Of a stretch of DNA of 64,000 nt, positions 11,264 to 22,097 are shown in pieces. The stretch lies in contig KQ964271.1 in the NCBI GenBank assembly GCA_001566295.1, positions 62,001-126,000 of the forward strand, written 5' to 3'. The position numbers and the translations under genes are program-made. Positions within the stretch are counted from its first letter, which is position 1, and every line of letters starts with the position of its first letter. A model generated the notes under the pieces. It was not told where the DNA came from. It searched no databases and saw only the letters and a program-made list of their open reading frames with translations. The DNA comes from Microdochium bolleyi (lineage: Eukaryota > Ascomycota > Sordariomycetes > Xylariales > Microdochiaceae).

Positions 11264-13327
11264 ATGCGGTCCCTCTTGGTCCTCCCACTGATGGCCCTGG
11301 GCTCCCTGGCCCAGAGTGTCCCATCTGATAGCTCATCGGCATCTGTCGGCACGACGCCCAGCGACACGCCGCCGGTGGTCATCGACACCCCGTCGGTGAC
11401 TCCCACCGTCACAGACAGCGGCTCGGCGAGCCCCTCGGTCACGCCGTCCACCTCTGAGGCGGTCGCCACCACACCGACTGACGTGTCGTCTTCCCCGAGC
11501 AGCAGCAGTAACGACAGCAGCAGCAGCAGCAGCAGTAGCACCGACAGCAGCTCCGTCTCGGCTACCGCCACGGACGACCTGGACGACCCGACGGCCACGT
11601 ATGTCATCCCAGCTAACCTCTACTCCGCCGACAAGGCCGACGAGGGCCCACAGGTCATCGTCCAGCCGTCGCTGGAGGAGGTCGTCGATATCGGCGCCCA
11701 CCAGGTCGAGCTCTACGCCGCGGTCGTCGCGGACAACAAGCTCGCACCTCCAGACAACCCGGCCGAGTCACCCGTCGCAGTGGTATGTGGCTACTCGTTC
11801 TACACGTCGCACATTCTCCATTGCCTAGACTTACTGATGCGTTCCCCGCCCAGCTGCCCGCGTGCCCTAATATCAAGGCCGCCGCGCTGCGTGCCGCCGC
11901 CGACAGAGCCCAGATCCGGGTTCCCAAATTTGGGTGTGTCAAGAAGACGCTGAGCATCAAAATCCACTTCCACTACGTGGTTCCCAGCTCCAAGACCACC
12001 CAGACGGCCAAGGACAATGCGCAGAAGCGTGCCCAGCGCAACGTGAGTCTTGCAGAATCCAGCGTGGTCCAACCTTTCAGCCACTGTTTACTGACATACT
12101 GCTCTCTGCCTCATCTTCTGGCGGTTGCAGTTCGATCTACTTAACCAGGTGTACAACCCCTTTGGCATCAGCTTCGTCTGGGAGAGCTTCGACACACCCG
12201 TGAACGCGTGGTTCACGAACCACAAGTTCTGGGTCAACAGCAACGACGACTTCAACCCGACGCAGGAGGCCACCAAGAAGCAGCAGGCGTGGCGGGCGAC
12301 TAAGCGCGTGGGCGGCTTCGACGAGCTCAACGTGTGGATCGTCGACGACATCACGACGCAGGACGACCCCAACTTCAACGTCGCGGGCTTCGCGACGTTC
12401 CCGAACTGGAAGAAGAAGCACGACGGCATCGTCATGGCGCTCTGGGCCTTTACCCCCATCTCGGACGCCCTGCTCACCACGGCCGACGACCAGGGCACCT
12501 GCCTCGAGCCGGGCTCGGTGCCCAAGCTCAAAGGCGGCACCCTGATCCACGAAATCGGCCACTGGCTGGGCCTGCTGCACATCCACGAAGGCGGCTGCAG
12601 CGCTGACGACGGTGTCGCCGACACGTACCAGGTCAGCGACGGTGAGACGCGCAACTGCTGCACCGTCCGCGCCTGCGACGGCACCAACATCCGCTCGCAC
12701 AACTGGATGGGCTACTCCAAGTGCCGCGGCACGAGCATCTACAACCGCCCCATCAACCCCAGCTCCTTCAAGGACGGCCAGCGCGTCCGCATGCTCGCCT
12801 ACTGGAACAAGTACCGCCAGCCCTTCCGCTGCGAGGATGTCCTCATCACCGTCCCGGGCAAGCGGGATCTGGCCTCGGGCAACAACGCCGCGGGGGCGGC
12901 CGCCCTCGCCCTGCACCGCCGCCAGCAGGAGGGCACGGCCAAGGCGCTCGCCGAGCTGCTGCTACACAACTGCTCCGTCGCGATCCAGGACGTCTTCGAC
13001 CCGGCCTCGATCCCGCTTGGCAAACCCGACCTCGCCATGTACAGCAGCTCCGCGAGCGTCCTGCAGGCCAGCCCGACCCCGGTGCCCCCGGGCGTCATCA
13101 AGCCCAGCACCGTCTCATGGGGCACGAACCAGCCCACCGACAGCGTGCCCGGTGGTGGTGGCGCGGGCGTCGCGGGCACCGGTGGTAACGGCGCTGGGTC
13201 GACCTCGACGCCCAAGCCGAGCAATGCGGCGACCGCACTAACGGTTGTTGGCGGCCGTGCCGATGGCGTGCTGGCCGTCACGGTATGGGTGGTACTGGCT
13301 ACTGCTCTTGGGTTCTTCCTTGTCTAG
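11264..13327 (+). CDS. Secreted, GPI-anchored M43-type zinc metalloprotease
   Basis: Three exons (11264-11782, 11854-12042, 12131-13327), both introns phase 0, 634 residues. After a signal peptide comes a Ser/Thr-rich linker with a poly-Ser run, then the catalytic region. HEIGHWLGLLH at residues 376-386 is the metzincin HExxHxxGxxH zinc site. It is followed by a cysteine-rich segment (GGCSADDGVADT, then NCCTVRAC) and the Met-turn-like HNWMGYSKC, as in pappalysin-like (M43) fungal secreted proteases. The Met-turn reads NWMGYS where the family usually has NYMDYS. About 150 residues follow the protease domain: a Pro/Gly/Ser-rich stalk and a hydrophobic end (GVLAVTVWVVLATALGFFLV) that looks like a GPI signal. 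Most family members I know of are about 280-300 residues and freely secreted, so the stalk and anchor are unusual. Confidence 0.88.
11503..11562 (+). repeat. AGC microsatellite coding poly-Ser
   Basis: Imperfect AGC/AGT triplet run inside the Ser-rich linker of the metalloprotease. Such runs vary in length by slippage. Confidence 0.8.
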
Positions 13328-14068
13328 GATTTCGGTTTGGATTCGTCAGAATTGCCCCCATGCTTAATGTGAAGGGTTCGAGACTGAGCGCGGTTGGATC
13401 GTATAGGGTCAAGGTTTCGTAGATGGAGTTGGCGCCCTGTTTGCAGCATTGTGCTTCCTTGCGGTGGTTCGCTGTATATCTTGCATCATTAAGCATCATT
13501 TCAAACGTACACAAATGGAGCTAAGAACTAGCTAGGAGGGAACGAATCAGTTTATAATGTATGCCGTCTGCTACTGAAGAGATTGTTTTCCGGACTGGCA
13601 CGTGTTACACATTGTTGTGATGGCAATGAAGCCTGTCTTTCCCATCTCGCTTCGGAGAGCATTGATGTAGTGAAGCTCAACACTATTTTCTCAGCAGTAT
13701 AGAATATGGAAACCGTCAAAGCGGTAGCGCTACGCACCGTTGCGTAGATACAGCATGCACGGCCAGACGACACTTCCAGAGGTCCCCTAGGTCATAGATA
13801 TGCACGTACGCGGCGCAGTGCGAGGGAGAGGGATGCAAGACTGAGCATAACGCGGAAAGTAGTTTTCCTGCGTATTAGAGACTGTAGTGATTATCGCGCT
13901 TCGCACACGAATAAAAGAGGTAGATTCTAGTACGTATTATGACCTTCTTAGTTATGATGTCATTGATGATTTTACTCCAGTTGCGACATTGGGGATCAGG
14001 TTTGGCAAGCGGTGGGGAAACAGCCGGGCCACTCTTCCCTGCTGTGAGAACTCGAAGCGTGGCGGATC
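13328..14068. other. AT-richer intergenic stretch
   Basis: The 13850-13980 part is clearly more AT-rich than the surrounding genes and lies just upstream of a 5'-degraded coding-like fragment. This would fit decay, possibly by repeat-induced point mutation (RIP). No intact gene is present. Confidence 0.45.
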
Positions 14069-14611
14069 GTGGTGGCCTTACTTCAGACCCGTCTGAAATT
14101 ACTTGTTCTGTTGCTCACGAGTCAGTCGCACCGTCATCCCGACATTCGCCCTGTACGTGAACCGCGCGGGGGTGACAGGACCGACAGCAGCAAGTCCCGC
14201 CTCCTCACGCGCTTCCGCGACGGAGCGACGTACCAAGACGCAAACGACCGCATCCTGCAGTACCGACGGCTTGCCGCCTCTCCAGCGACGGGCACCGACT
14301 GGTACTACTCGGGCGTCACAGCCGCCATCATCGACCGGGGTCTGTACATCATGTCGCGCAACGACAACCCGAAGCTGTACGGCGGCAGCCACGTCGTCGA
14401 CGGGCGCAGCGCGCAGGGACAGCAGCAGCTCGGCGCGTCCCAGGGTTTTAGGAAGTGTACCGTGGACAAGAGCAAAGGGGGATGGATCAGCTGCCAGCTT
14501 CCCAACGCGAGCCCGGCGAGGTTCCAGGAGCTGGTCTGGGGAACTGGCGAATCTAACAGGAGGAAGCTCAAGCTGGCGCAGATCCCCAGCAGTGACGACC
14601 AGGGCCAGTAA
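14069..14611 (+). pseudogene. Coding-like 3' gene fragment, unknown family
   Basis: The last ~130 codons have strong G/C third-position bias and read as a soluble protein (RDGATYQDANDRILQYRRLA, then GVTAAIIDRGLYIMSRNDNP, then FRKCTVDKSKGGWISCQLP), ending at a stop at 14611. The upstream 35-40 codons of the frame look non-coding. A second coding-like piece (VIPTFALYVNRA) occurs in another frame just before, with no usable intron between them. I read this as a 5'-truncated or frameshifted relic; a real gene with an unseen first exon is possible. I do not recognise the family. Confidence 0.35.
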
Positions 14612-16518
14612 AAGCCCATCATGCAGCTCATCGCGCAGGACGCTGGCAGCTTGGAGGTTGGGTGTAAATGATCATCCTGTTGCTGGCCAATTTCTTTCCT
14701 GCTGTAGCTTGGGGGGACCATCCATTTTTCAGTAGACAGCGAGTCTGTATTTCCAAAATGACGAAGAAGGCTCGAGCAGTCCTGCCTGTATGAACGTGAA
14801 CCTCTTCAGCCTTTGTCGCCGACTATGCCATGCCGCCAACAACTTGACGGTGTAATTGTGATGTGGTCTGAATCCGGCTCTGAAGGAGTTGTCCTGGTCT
14901 TAGCCAGACTTGCCCTTCTAGACACAGTGGACAACGTCGTGCTTTCTGATCATGCTCTGCTGACGGGCGAGGGGCAATGTCAATAACCTGGATCTTGTCT
15001 GGTCACAACATGTCTTTAAAGGGCTCCGCGTCTAAGCAGCTGGACCTGCATTCAAATCGAGCTGTACTGACGTGATAGGCCCTGTCTGTGCCAAACATGG
15101 GATGACACAACGGAGCAAGTCTGACTAGAAATAGCATCCGCTGCTGCGAATTTGCATATGTCCCCACGCGTTGTGTTCTGTTTCAGCGTTGTGAGACCGA
15201 CCAGGGGAGCAGGGAGAGCGAGGATCGGAGCCTCCACACGGCAACGCCGATCCGAAGCAAGGACAGTAAGCCACTTGCGCATGACACCGGCAGCTGCCTG
15301 ATGCCGTGATCCCTTGCCTGGCCCTCTTGCATTTCTTGCAATGGGACAAAGTGGAACAGGACGACTCGTGTTGGTATACTGTCCTGGCACCTCGTCGGGC
15401 GTTCTGTACCGGTCCTCAGAATGAGCCGTGCTGCCGAATCGGGCTGTGCAACAGCCGTCAGGTACCATACAATGCGTCTCTCTTTTGGGTGGAGACTACA
15501 TACGGCCCCGTCGTGCTTAATACTCCATCTTATTGGGAAAGGGGGGGGAGTAAGCCCGATCGGCCGGCTTGCGCGCAAATGCCAAGCCATGCGCGATTCA
15601 GGGCCGTCGCGAGTCACTTCCCTCGGCGCGTGGCATGTCGAGCTGGAGAATCACATGCTTATCACGTAACCCTCTCTTGTTACCCATCGCCATTTGGCTC
15701 TCATTCATACCCTACACACATCATGCCGCCTCGGGTGATTGGCGCGCTTGATCCGACTTGACGTTGCTCTGCATACACATGAAATACGCGCTGTTCCTGC
15801 TGTAACAGTCGTTCGCATGACTGCCGGCGCACGGGCTGGGTGCCTTTCCGGTGTCAAAGTATCCTTGATTATAGCAAGGCAGCTTCTTCCCGAGTAGATC
15901 CTTTTCACAACCTTGCGCGACGACTTTGAAGCCCATGCGCGCGATATGGCGATCACGAAGTGCCATGCCGTGAAGACGTCTCTCAATTTGACGCGCAGCA
16001 TGGGTGGTCCCAGGCCGTGGGGGTGACAACTGACTCGGAGCCGGGCATGCATTGCCTTGCGGGAGATTCAGGGGTCTCCCATCCCATGTTCATAGGGCCA
16101 TGTTACATCCAGCTCGCGCACATGCTAGGCACGCAACAACCACGCACGACGAGACCCTCGCTGGCAGTGGCCTAACCCTGGAGTGTTGGACTGCCGAGAG
16201 GGACAGGACCCCTATCAGTACGTTACGCGCAGTGGACCCTTGTGACCTGAGCCACCGCTCGGCCGGGATCAAGACGAGGGGAATGTGACAACGGCGCAAC
16301 TTAACAGACGGTAATATATCCCATCCGGCAATTGCAGAACCATACGTGAGCGTGGTGTTTACTGTTGATCGACCGTTCCGTCCATTCGGTTGGGTTGGGC
16401 ATATAATGGCGGACACCTCCTTGCCATGACAATGAGGTGCCGCCACCGGTTCCTCAACCGACGAGTATCACTCTTTTCTGCTCCCCGGAATACCATCCGC
16501 TCTTTATAATAGTTCACC
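14612..16518. other. 1.9 kb stretch with one candidate small gene
   Basis: Apart from the cysteine-containing frame at 15721-16029 (listed separately), no frame shows coding character. The right end is upstream sequence of the secreted protein gene at 16519. Confidence 0.45.
15721..16029 (-). CDS. Candidate small cysteine-containing protein or exon
   Basis: A 102-codon frame whose C-terminal half looks protein-like and has five cysteines (QGCEKDLLGKKLPCYNQGYF, then PSPCAGSHANDCYSRNSAYF, then MCMQS). No signal peptide is present in this frame. If real, it may be the last exon of a small secreted protein whose first exon I cannot place. No known family recognised. Confidence 0.25.
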   Translation of the reverse strand: MSPPRPGTTHAARQIERRLHGMALRDRHIARMGFKVVAQGCEKDLLGKKLPCYNQGYFDTGKAPSPCAGSHANDCYSRNSAYFMCMQSNVKSDQARQSPEAA

Positions 16519-18003
16519 ATGCACGCGTTCAAGACTGGCCTCTTGGCCCTCCTTGCTGGCACAGCCCTCGCCGGCACCTTCCAGCAGGACGTCACAACCC
16601 TCAAGCCCATCTCCAGGCCCAAGAAGCTGCAGGTTCGGGCCGACGATGCGGCAGTCGCTCCCAGCAAGCTCGTCGGTCTCGACTATGGCATGGACACGAC
16701 GCCCATGGTCCACGTCGACCTCGACATGCAGAGGCCCACCGTCCTGCTCGAGGACATCGCCTCGATCAAGACCGTCAACTGCTCGGCAGACTCCGTCACC
16801 ATCTCCTTCAGCACGGTTGATTGCTTCGACGCTGCTGTCGCCACCTGGGTGGACGAGGGCGACCTCATCTTCTTCACCAACCACTTTGGTGGCTGCGACC
16901 TCGAGTCCGAGCGTGGTGTCTACCTAGTCAACCGCGTCTCTGGTGACAAGGACACGTTGACTATCACCGCCCACTCGGAGAAGAAGGACGTGGCCAGCAC
17001 GGCGAGTAAGTTGACTCTGGGAGCCCCCTGCTGAGGTATTCATCGTATGCCGGAAGCTGACTTTGCAAAAGCAAACACTGCTATCAAGTTCGAGGGCGTG
17101 CCGGTCGCCAAGAAGCGCCAGAGCGTCGCGAGGCGGGTGCTCAACGAGCGCGGCATCACCATCAACGAGAAGGGCCTGAACATCGCCGGCACCATCGGCA
17201 TCCCCCGCAACACCCCGATCTACTCCTTCCCTCCCTACCTCGACGTCACGGCCGACTCGGCCGAGATCACCGCCAGCGTCACCTTCTCCGGGTTCCTCGA
17301 CTACAACATTGTTGGAGGCAAGCTCAAGCAGCTGTACGTCGACATCGACTCTAGCATCGACGCCTCTGTCGGCGTCACCGTCGCCGCCCAGGCCGGATAC
17401 CGCGACAGCTTCACCTACAGCCCCGGCGACCTGTCGTACATGATTGTCAACGTGCCCGGCATCATCAGCCTCGGCCCGGAGCTCCTCTTCGCCATCGGCC
17501 TCGACATCGACGTCGCCGCCGGCGTGACCGTGACCGGCACGGCCGGCGCGGGCCTCAAGAACGGCCGCGTGCACCTCGACTTCCTCGACACCGCCAAGAC
17601 CAGCGTCACGCCCTGGAAGCCCGTCTACAACGGCAAGCTGAACCTGTCGCAGCGCGCCCTCGCCAAGGCTGACACCTGGATCGACGTCACGTTCCAGCTC
17701 GTCGTCAAGATCCTGGGCGGCGTCGTGGACATCAGCGCGGGTCTCACGGCCCGGCCGCGCTTCAACAACGAGTTCGCCCTCACGGGCGACCAGGTCTTTG
17801 AGATTGGCACCGGCACGACCGGCGGAGACGCCAATGGTCTCGTCCCCGCCCCCTCGAAGTCTAGCGACCTCGCCTGCGCGCAGGGCCTCAGCATCAAGAG
17901 CGACTTTAGCTTTAGCCTCGTCGCGTTCGTCACCAAGATGTGGTCCAGGACGGTGTACAACGTCCAGGTCCCCATTGCCAAGGAGTGCTACTCTTGGGCT
18001 TGA
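16519..18003 (+). CDS. Secreted two-domain protein (DUF7029/DUF7223-like)
   Basis: Exons 16519-17005 and 17072-18003 (phase 1, GTAAGT donor) give 472 residues. A signal peptide (MHAFKTGLLALLAGTALA) is followed by an N-terminal domain with the pattern RPTVLLEDIASIKTVNCS, then AATWVDEGDLIFF and GGCDLESERGVYLVNRV. I associate this pattern with the fungal secreted DUF7029 family. A dibasic KKRQ site near residue 175, a candidate Kex2 cut, separates it from a beta-rich C-terminal domain (LNIAGTIGIPRNTPIYSFPP, then FSGFLDYNIVGGKLKQLYVD) like the partner domain DUF7223. There is no GPI signal, so it is likely released to the outside. The biochemical function of the family is unknown to me, and domain naming is from memory of the pattern. 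Confidence 0.8.
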
Positions 18004-20038
18004 AGTGGGAGACTGATTCCGGTCCGGAAGTTGCTCGGTCTCGCCAGTTGGGGTATACAGGGAGGGGGGTCGCGGAACAGGACCACCATCCTGTCCATGA
18101 ATGTCTTGCGACGATTTTCACGTGTCTCACTAGCTCTTTTACTTACCCTCAGCGAGTTTAATTTCATTGTTCATGTCCACCGTGTGAACCGCGCCGAGTC
18201 TCGCCTCCGGGGGAGTCTCAACATGAATATTCAGCTGCGTGGACTACTAAACGTGCCCTTCACAAGCCCCCTACTCCACCATGCCAGACTCGTCCAGATC
18301 TATGTTTTGCTTAATCAAGCACTACATTCGTAATGCTATAAACAGAAGGGCCACTTACCCGCTGTGTTCCTACAGCGCTCAAAAGCGCTTTCGGGCCATC
18401 ACTGCCAGGGCTCGCGGGCCAATTTACAATACGTCAGAATGCGACAGATCCGCCAAGCGAACTCTGGCCAACCCCCCTTCCCCCTCTTCTCCTGAGTTCA
18501 GAAGCGATCATTGAGAGAGGCACAACCGGCTTAGATGCTCACACTTTGCATACGAATTGTCCGCGACGACAATGCATCGCCTACCTCGGGAGGCTGACAG
18601 CAGGATCGCCGGACACTTGCCAAAATTCACCCCCAAATCTGACCGCTTCGTGCCAATGACAGCGTCTCGCAAATTGTGTGAGAGGCCATGGAGAAATCGT
18701 GATTCAGCAGCCAACTCTCTTTGCCTACCCAACCATGCTCTTTCAGGAGATCGCCCACGGAAGTACCTGGAGCCACCGCCGTATGCCGTTAACCACGCTT
18801 GTTATGCAGCTGCCGCCCCAGGGCGAGATCCGCGCGGCCGGCCCGAACACCACCGCGGTCGAGCTACGTATGCCGGCACGGGAAGTGGCACGGAAATCGT
18901 CGTTCCGCCGGCCAGCCCCATCGTGCGGCTCTCGGCATAAGCCGTGGCCCGTGAGGCGCTTCAAGGAAGATACTCGGTGTCCCGATTGGGAAGTATATGC
19001 AGTCCTCTGAAAGCGGGATCTCATGGAGCCCTAGAACTGCGGGTGCGGTGCATGACTCTCCGCGGCGAGCAGGGGTCCTCCCGTGAAGGCAAGTGTGCGT
19101 GTTGTTCCCTAGTGGTGCACGCGTGCGCGATGGGAGGAGGACCCTTAAGCTGTTGTACGTTCTTCGCAATGGCTTGGCAATGAGGGGAAGAACGAAAAGA
19201 TGTCATCTTTGCAAGCAGATGACACAGATCATTTAGCGGCTATGCGAAGACTGGCAGTGCTGGCTGAGATAGGGCTGATGCACCACGTTCCCACCGGTCC
19301 GGATGTCGACCGCGCGACGGGGCTTCAGCAGCGGGCAAGCATGACGCTTGACCGAAGTGGATGGAGAGGCCGGTCCAATGGCATAGGCAAGTCGCACCAC
19401 GGGGTGCTACCAACGCGGTCCTCTTGATGGTCGTGTCTACTCCAAGGGAGGCACCAGCCAGAGGCATCCTTGCTATGGCGGCAATCTGCTGCCCAATCTT
19501 TCGCGAATCTGGGAGCTGACGCAATGCTTTGCACCCTCAGATGATGGCCTCGCAGTGGACCTGCGGAGTAGCCGCTTTGTTCCCGAGAGCCGTCGGCGGA
19601 TTGCAGAGGGGCCCAAAGTTCCGCCTGTTCCGTCCGTGGCTGGGACCAGGAGCTACTTAGATGCTGCGGTGCCCGCACGTGCTGTCCCCCGGGCGCCTGA
19701 TAGGCCCATCTTTATCTCTCCAATCTCACAGCAACGAGTCAAACTGTCAGCCATCTCTACCGCGGACCATGTGCGACGAACACAATGACGAGTACTGCTG
19801 GGGCCATGGGGCAAGCCGGCAGGGAACAGCGACACAAACACGCCACTGCCGTAGCCAAGACGTGGAGTGCCGCCTTGGCAATAAAGCTTGGCTGAGCCGC
19901 TGCGATATTCCACCGTCGAGCGTCTCACCACTGCGGTCCCAGACAACGCACAGAATCCCTGTGACCTACGACCTGAACATCCCCTTGATCTTGTCGTCTC
20001 TGCCACAGTGTGTCTGAGAGCAGACCACCCCAGCCATC
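18004..20038. other. 2 kb intergenic region upstream of the phosphate transporter
   Basis: Short frames only, on both strands, with no coding bias. The right half should contain the promoter and long 5' leader of the phosphate transporter, including a CACGTG element at 19676. Confidence 0.5.
19676..19681. promoter_or_regulatory. CACGTG box, candidate NUC-1/Pho4 site
   Basis: GCACGTGC palindromic E-box 358 bases upstream of the phosphate transporter ATG. The fungal phosphate-starvation activators Pho4 and NUC-1 bind CACGTG. One hexamer in 2 kb is close to chance, so the call rests on context. Confidence 0.35.
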
Positions 20039-21848
20039 ATGCCCGTCTGGGAGGAAAACGCCTACGTCCGCCGCGGCGACGACGGCAAGCTCATCACGCT
20101 CGAGGAGTACTACAAGACGCACCCGCAGAAGGCCTTCAACTGGGCCGACTTCAAGCTCTACATGATCTGCGGCGTCGGCTTCATGCTCGACGCCTACGAT
20201 CTCTTCATCGTCAACCTCGCCTCCCCCATCTGGGCCTACGAGTTCTTCAGCGGCAATACCCCGACCAATGGCATCGTCGCCGTCCCGCCACCCGCTATCC
20301 TCTTCCTGCTGCGCGGTGCCGTCAACGCCGCTGCGAATATCGGCAATGTCTTTGGCCAGCTTTCATTTGGATTCCTCGGCGATGCCTTTGGCCGCAAATT
20401 TGTGTATGGAAAGGAGTTATGGATTGCGATTACTGGCCTCGTGCTCATCATCGCGATGCCCGTACACGGTGCCGCGGGCCTTACCGATGGTGTTTCAAAG
20501 ATGTGGTGGCTCTTCGGCTTCCGCTTTCTGCTCGGGGTCGGTATCGGTGGAGACTATCCGATGTCTGCTGCCATCGTAGCCGAGCGGTCGACGGTCCAGA
20601 ACCGCGGGCGGATGCTCGGCTGGATCTTCAGCAACCAGGGATGGGTGAGTTCCCTCTCCAGTGTCCTCGTGAAACAGGCACAGGAACAGGGGGGTCATAC
20701 TCTAACACCGCATTCAATAGGGAACTCTCGCAGCATCGATCGTGACGTGCATTCTCCTAGCCATCTTCAAAGAGCCCCTGTCGAACGGCGCCTTCAGCCA
20801 AATCGACACCATCTGGCGCCTGCAGGTTGGGCTCGCGCTGATCCCCTGCTTGGGGCTGCTCTACTTCCGCCTGACGATGCCCGAGTCCAAGAAGTTCCTG
20901 CAGAGCGTCGAGCTGTCCTCCGTGGGCTCATCCTCCACTAGCTCGCTCGAGTCGGCCCGCGAGAAGTCGGCCCGCGCGACCAGCAAGCCCACTCCTCCTC
21001 CTCAACTCGGCAACGGCAACGACAAAGACAACAACCCCAACGCCGTTGGATCCGACACCCTGCCCGAGCGCCGCACCTCGGCTGTCGACGCCCTAGCAAC
21101 TGAACCCCCCAAGGCCGTCCAGGCGACCGCCTTCATCCAGTACTTCAAGCAGCCCCGTCACGCGCTCACTCTCTTCGGCTGCGCGGCCTCGTGGTTCCTG
21201 GTCGACGTGGCCTTCTGCGGCATCAACCTGAACCAGTCCGTCATCCTCAGCGACATTGGCTACGCCAGCGGCGCCACGCCCTACGAGTACCTCCTGCACA
21301 ACGCCGAGGGCAACCTCATCATCGCCGTAGCCGGGTACGTCCCAGGGTACTTCCTGACCATTGCCTTCATCGAGCTGCTGGGCCGGAAATGGATCCAGAT
21401 CCAGGGCTTCCTCGTCACGGCGCTCATGTTCGGCATCCTCGCGGGCGCCAACAACACGCTCTCCTCGGGCGCGCGCTTCGCCCTCATCATCATCGCGCAG
21501 CTCTTCTTCAACTTTGGCCCCAACGCCACGACCTTCATCATCCCCGGTGAGGTGTTCCCCTCGCGCGTGCGCGGCATCGCGCACGGATTCTGCGCCGCGG
21601 TGGGCAAGCTCGGCGCGATCCTCTCGGGCATCGGGTTCAACTACTGGTCCCAGACGGACCGCGCCAAGTATCCCGGGTCCATCGGCCTGAGCGGCGTGCT
21701 GTGGATCTTCTTCGCGCTGCAGCTGCTCGGCGCGGTGGTGACGTGGTTCTGCGTGCCCGAGACCAGGGGTCGCGACTCGGACGCCGAGGACTACGAGGAG
21801 CATATGAAGCGCTTTGGGGGTGGGGAGGAGACGGTTGGTGCGAGGTAA
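20039..21848 (+). CDS. High-affinity inorganic phosphate:H+ symporter (PHO84 family)
   Basis: Exons 20039-20644 and 20721-21848 (phase 0, GTGAGT donor) give 577 residues, the usual length for the family. It is a major-facilitator protein with about 12 membrane helices: FMLDAYDLFIVNL in helix 1, GQLSFGFLGDAFGRKFVYG in the 2-3 loop, and GVGIGGDYPMSAAIVAE, the phosphate-transporter signature. The central cytosolic loop is long and Ser/Pro/Asn-rich. The second half keeps FAFNFGPN-like and PGEVFPSRVRG motifs. It imports phosphate across the plasma membrane and is normally induced by phosphate starvation; a CACGTG box upstream is consistent with that. The gene ends 249 bases from the convergent membrane-protein gene. 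Confidence 0.95.
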
Positions 21849-22097
21849 GTAAGTAAGCTCTTTGAGAAGTAAAGGGGCGTCCAGCAAGACCGCTGTGTGC
21901 AAATGAGCGAGAAATGGTGATGGGTTGGCTGTATACATCGGCCGGGAACTGAGTCTGGAGGTGGGAAAACGCATAATATCGGGAGCATCGGTACACATGA
22001 GCTGATCGTTTGAGTAATCACTTGGTTGAAATCTATTCAAGAACCTTGCTACCGCTGCTACCCGACTTTGAAACAACTGGGTAAACCTATACTCCGT

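Noticed and set aside
12137..12916. 259-codon minus-strand frame
   Set aside because: Antisense of the metalloprotease; Val/Ala/Asp-rich low complexity.
21093..22076. 327-codon minus-strand frame
   Set aside because: Antisense shadow of the phosphate transporter; Glu/Asp/Gly-rich artefact.
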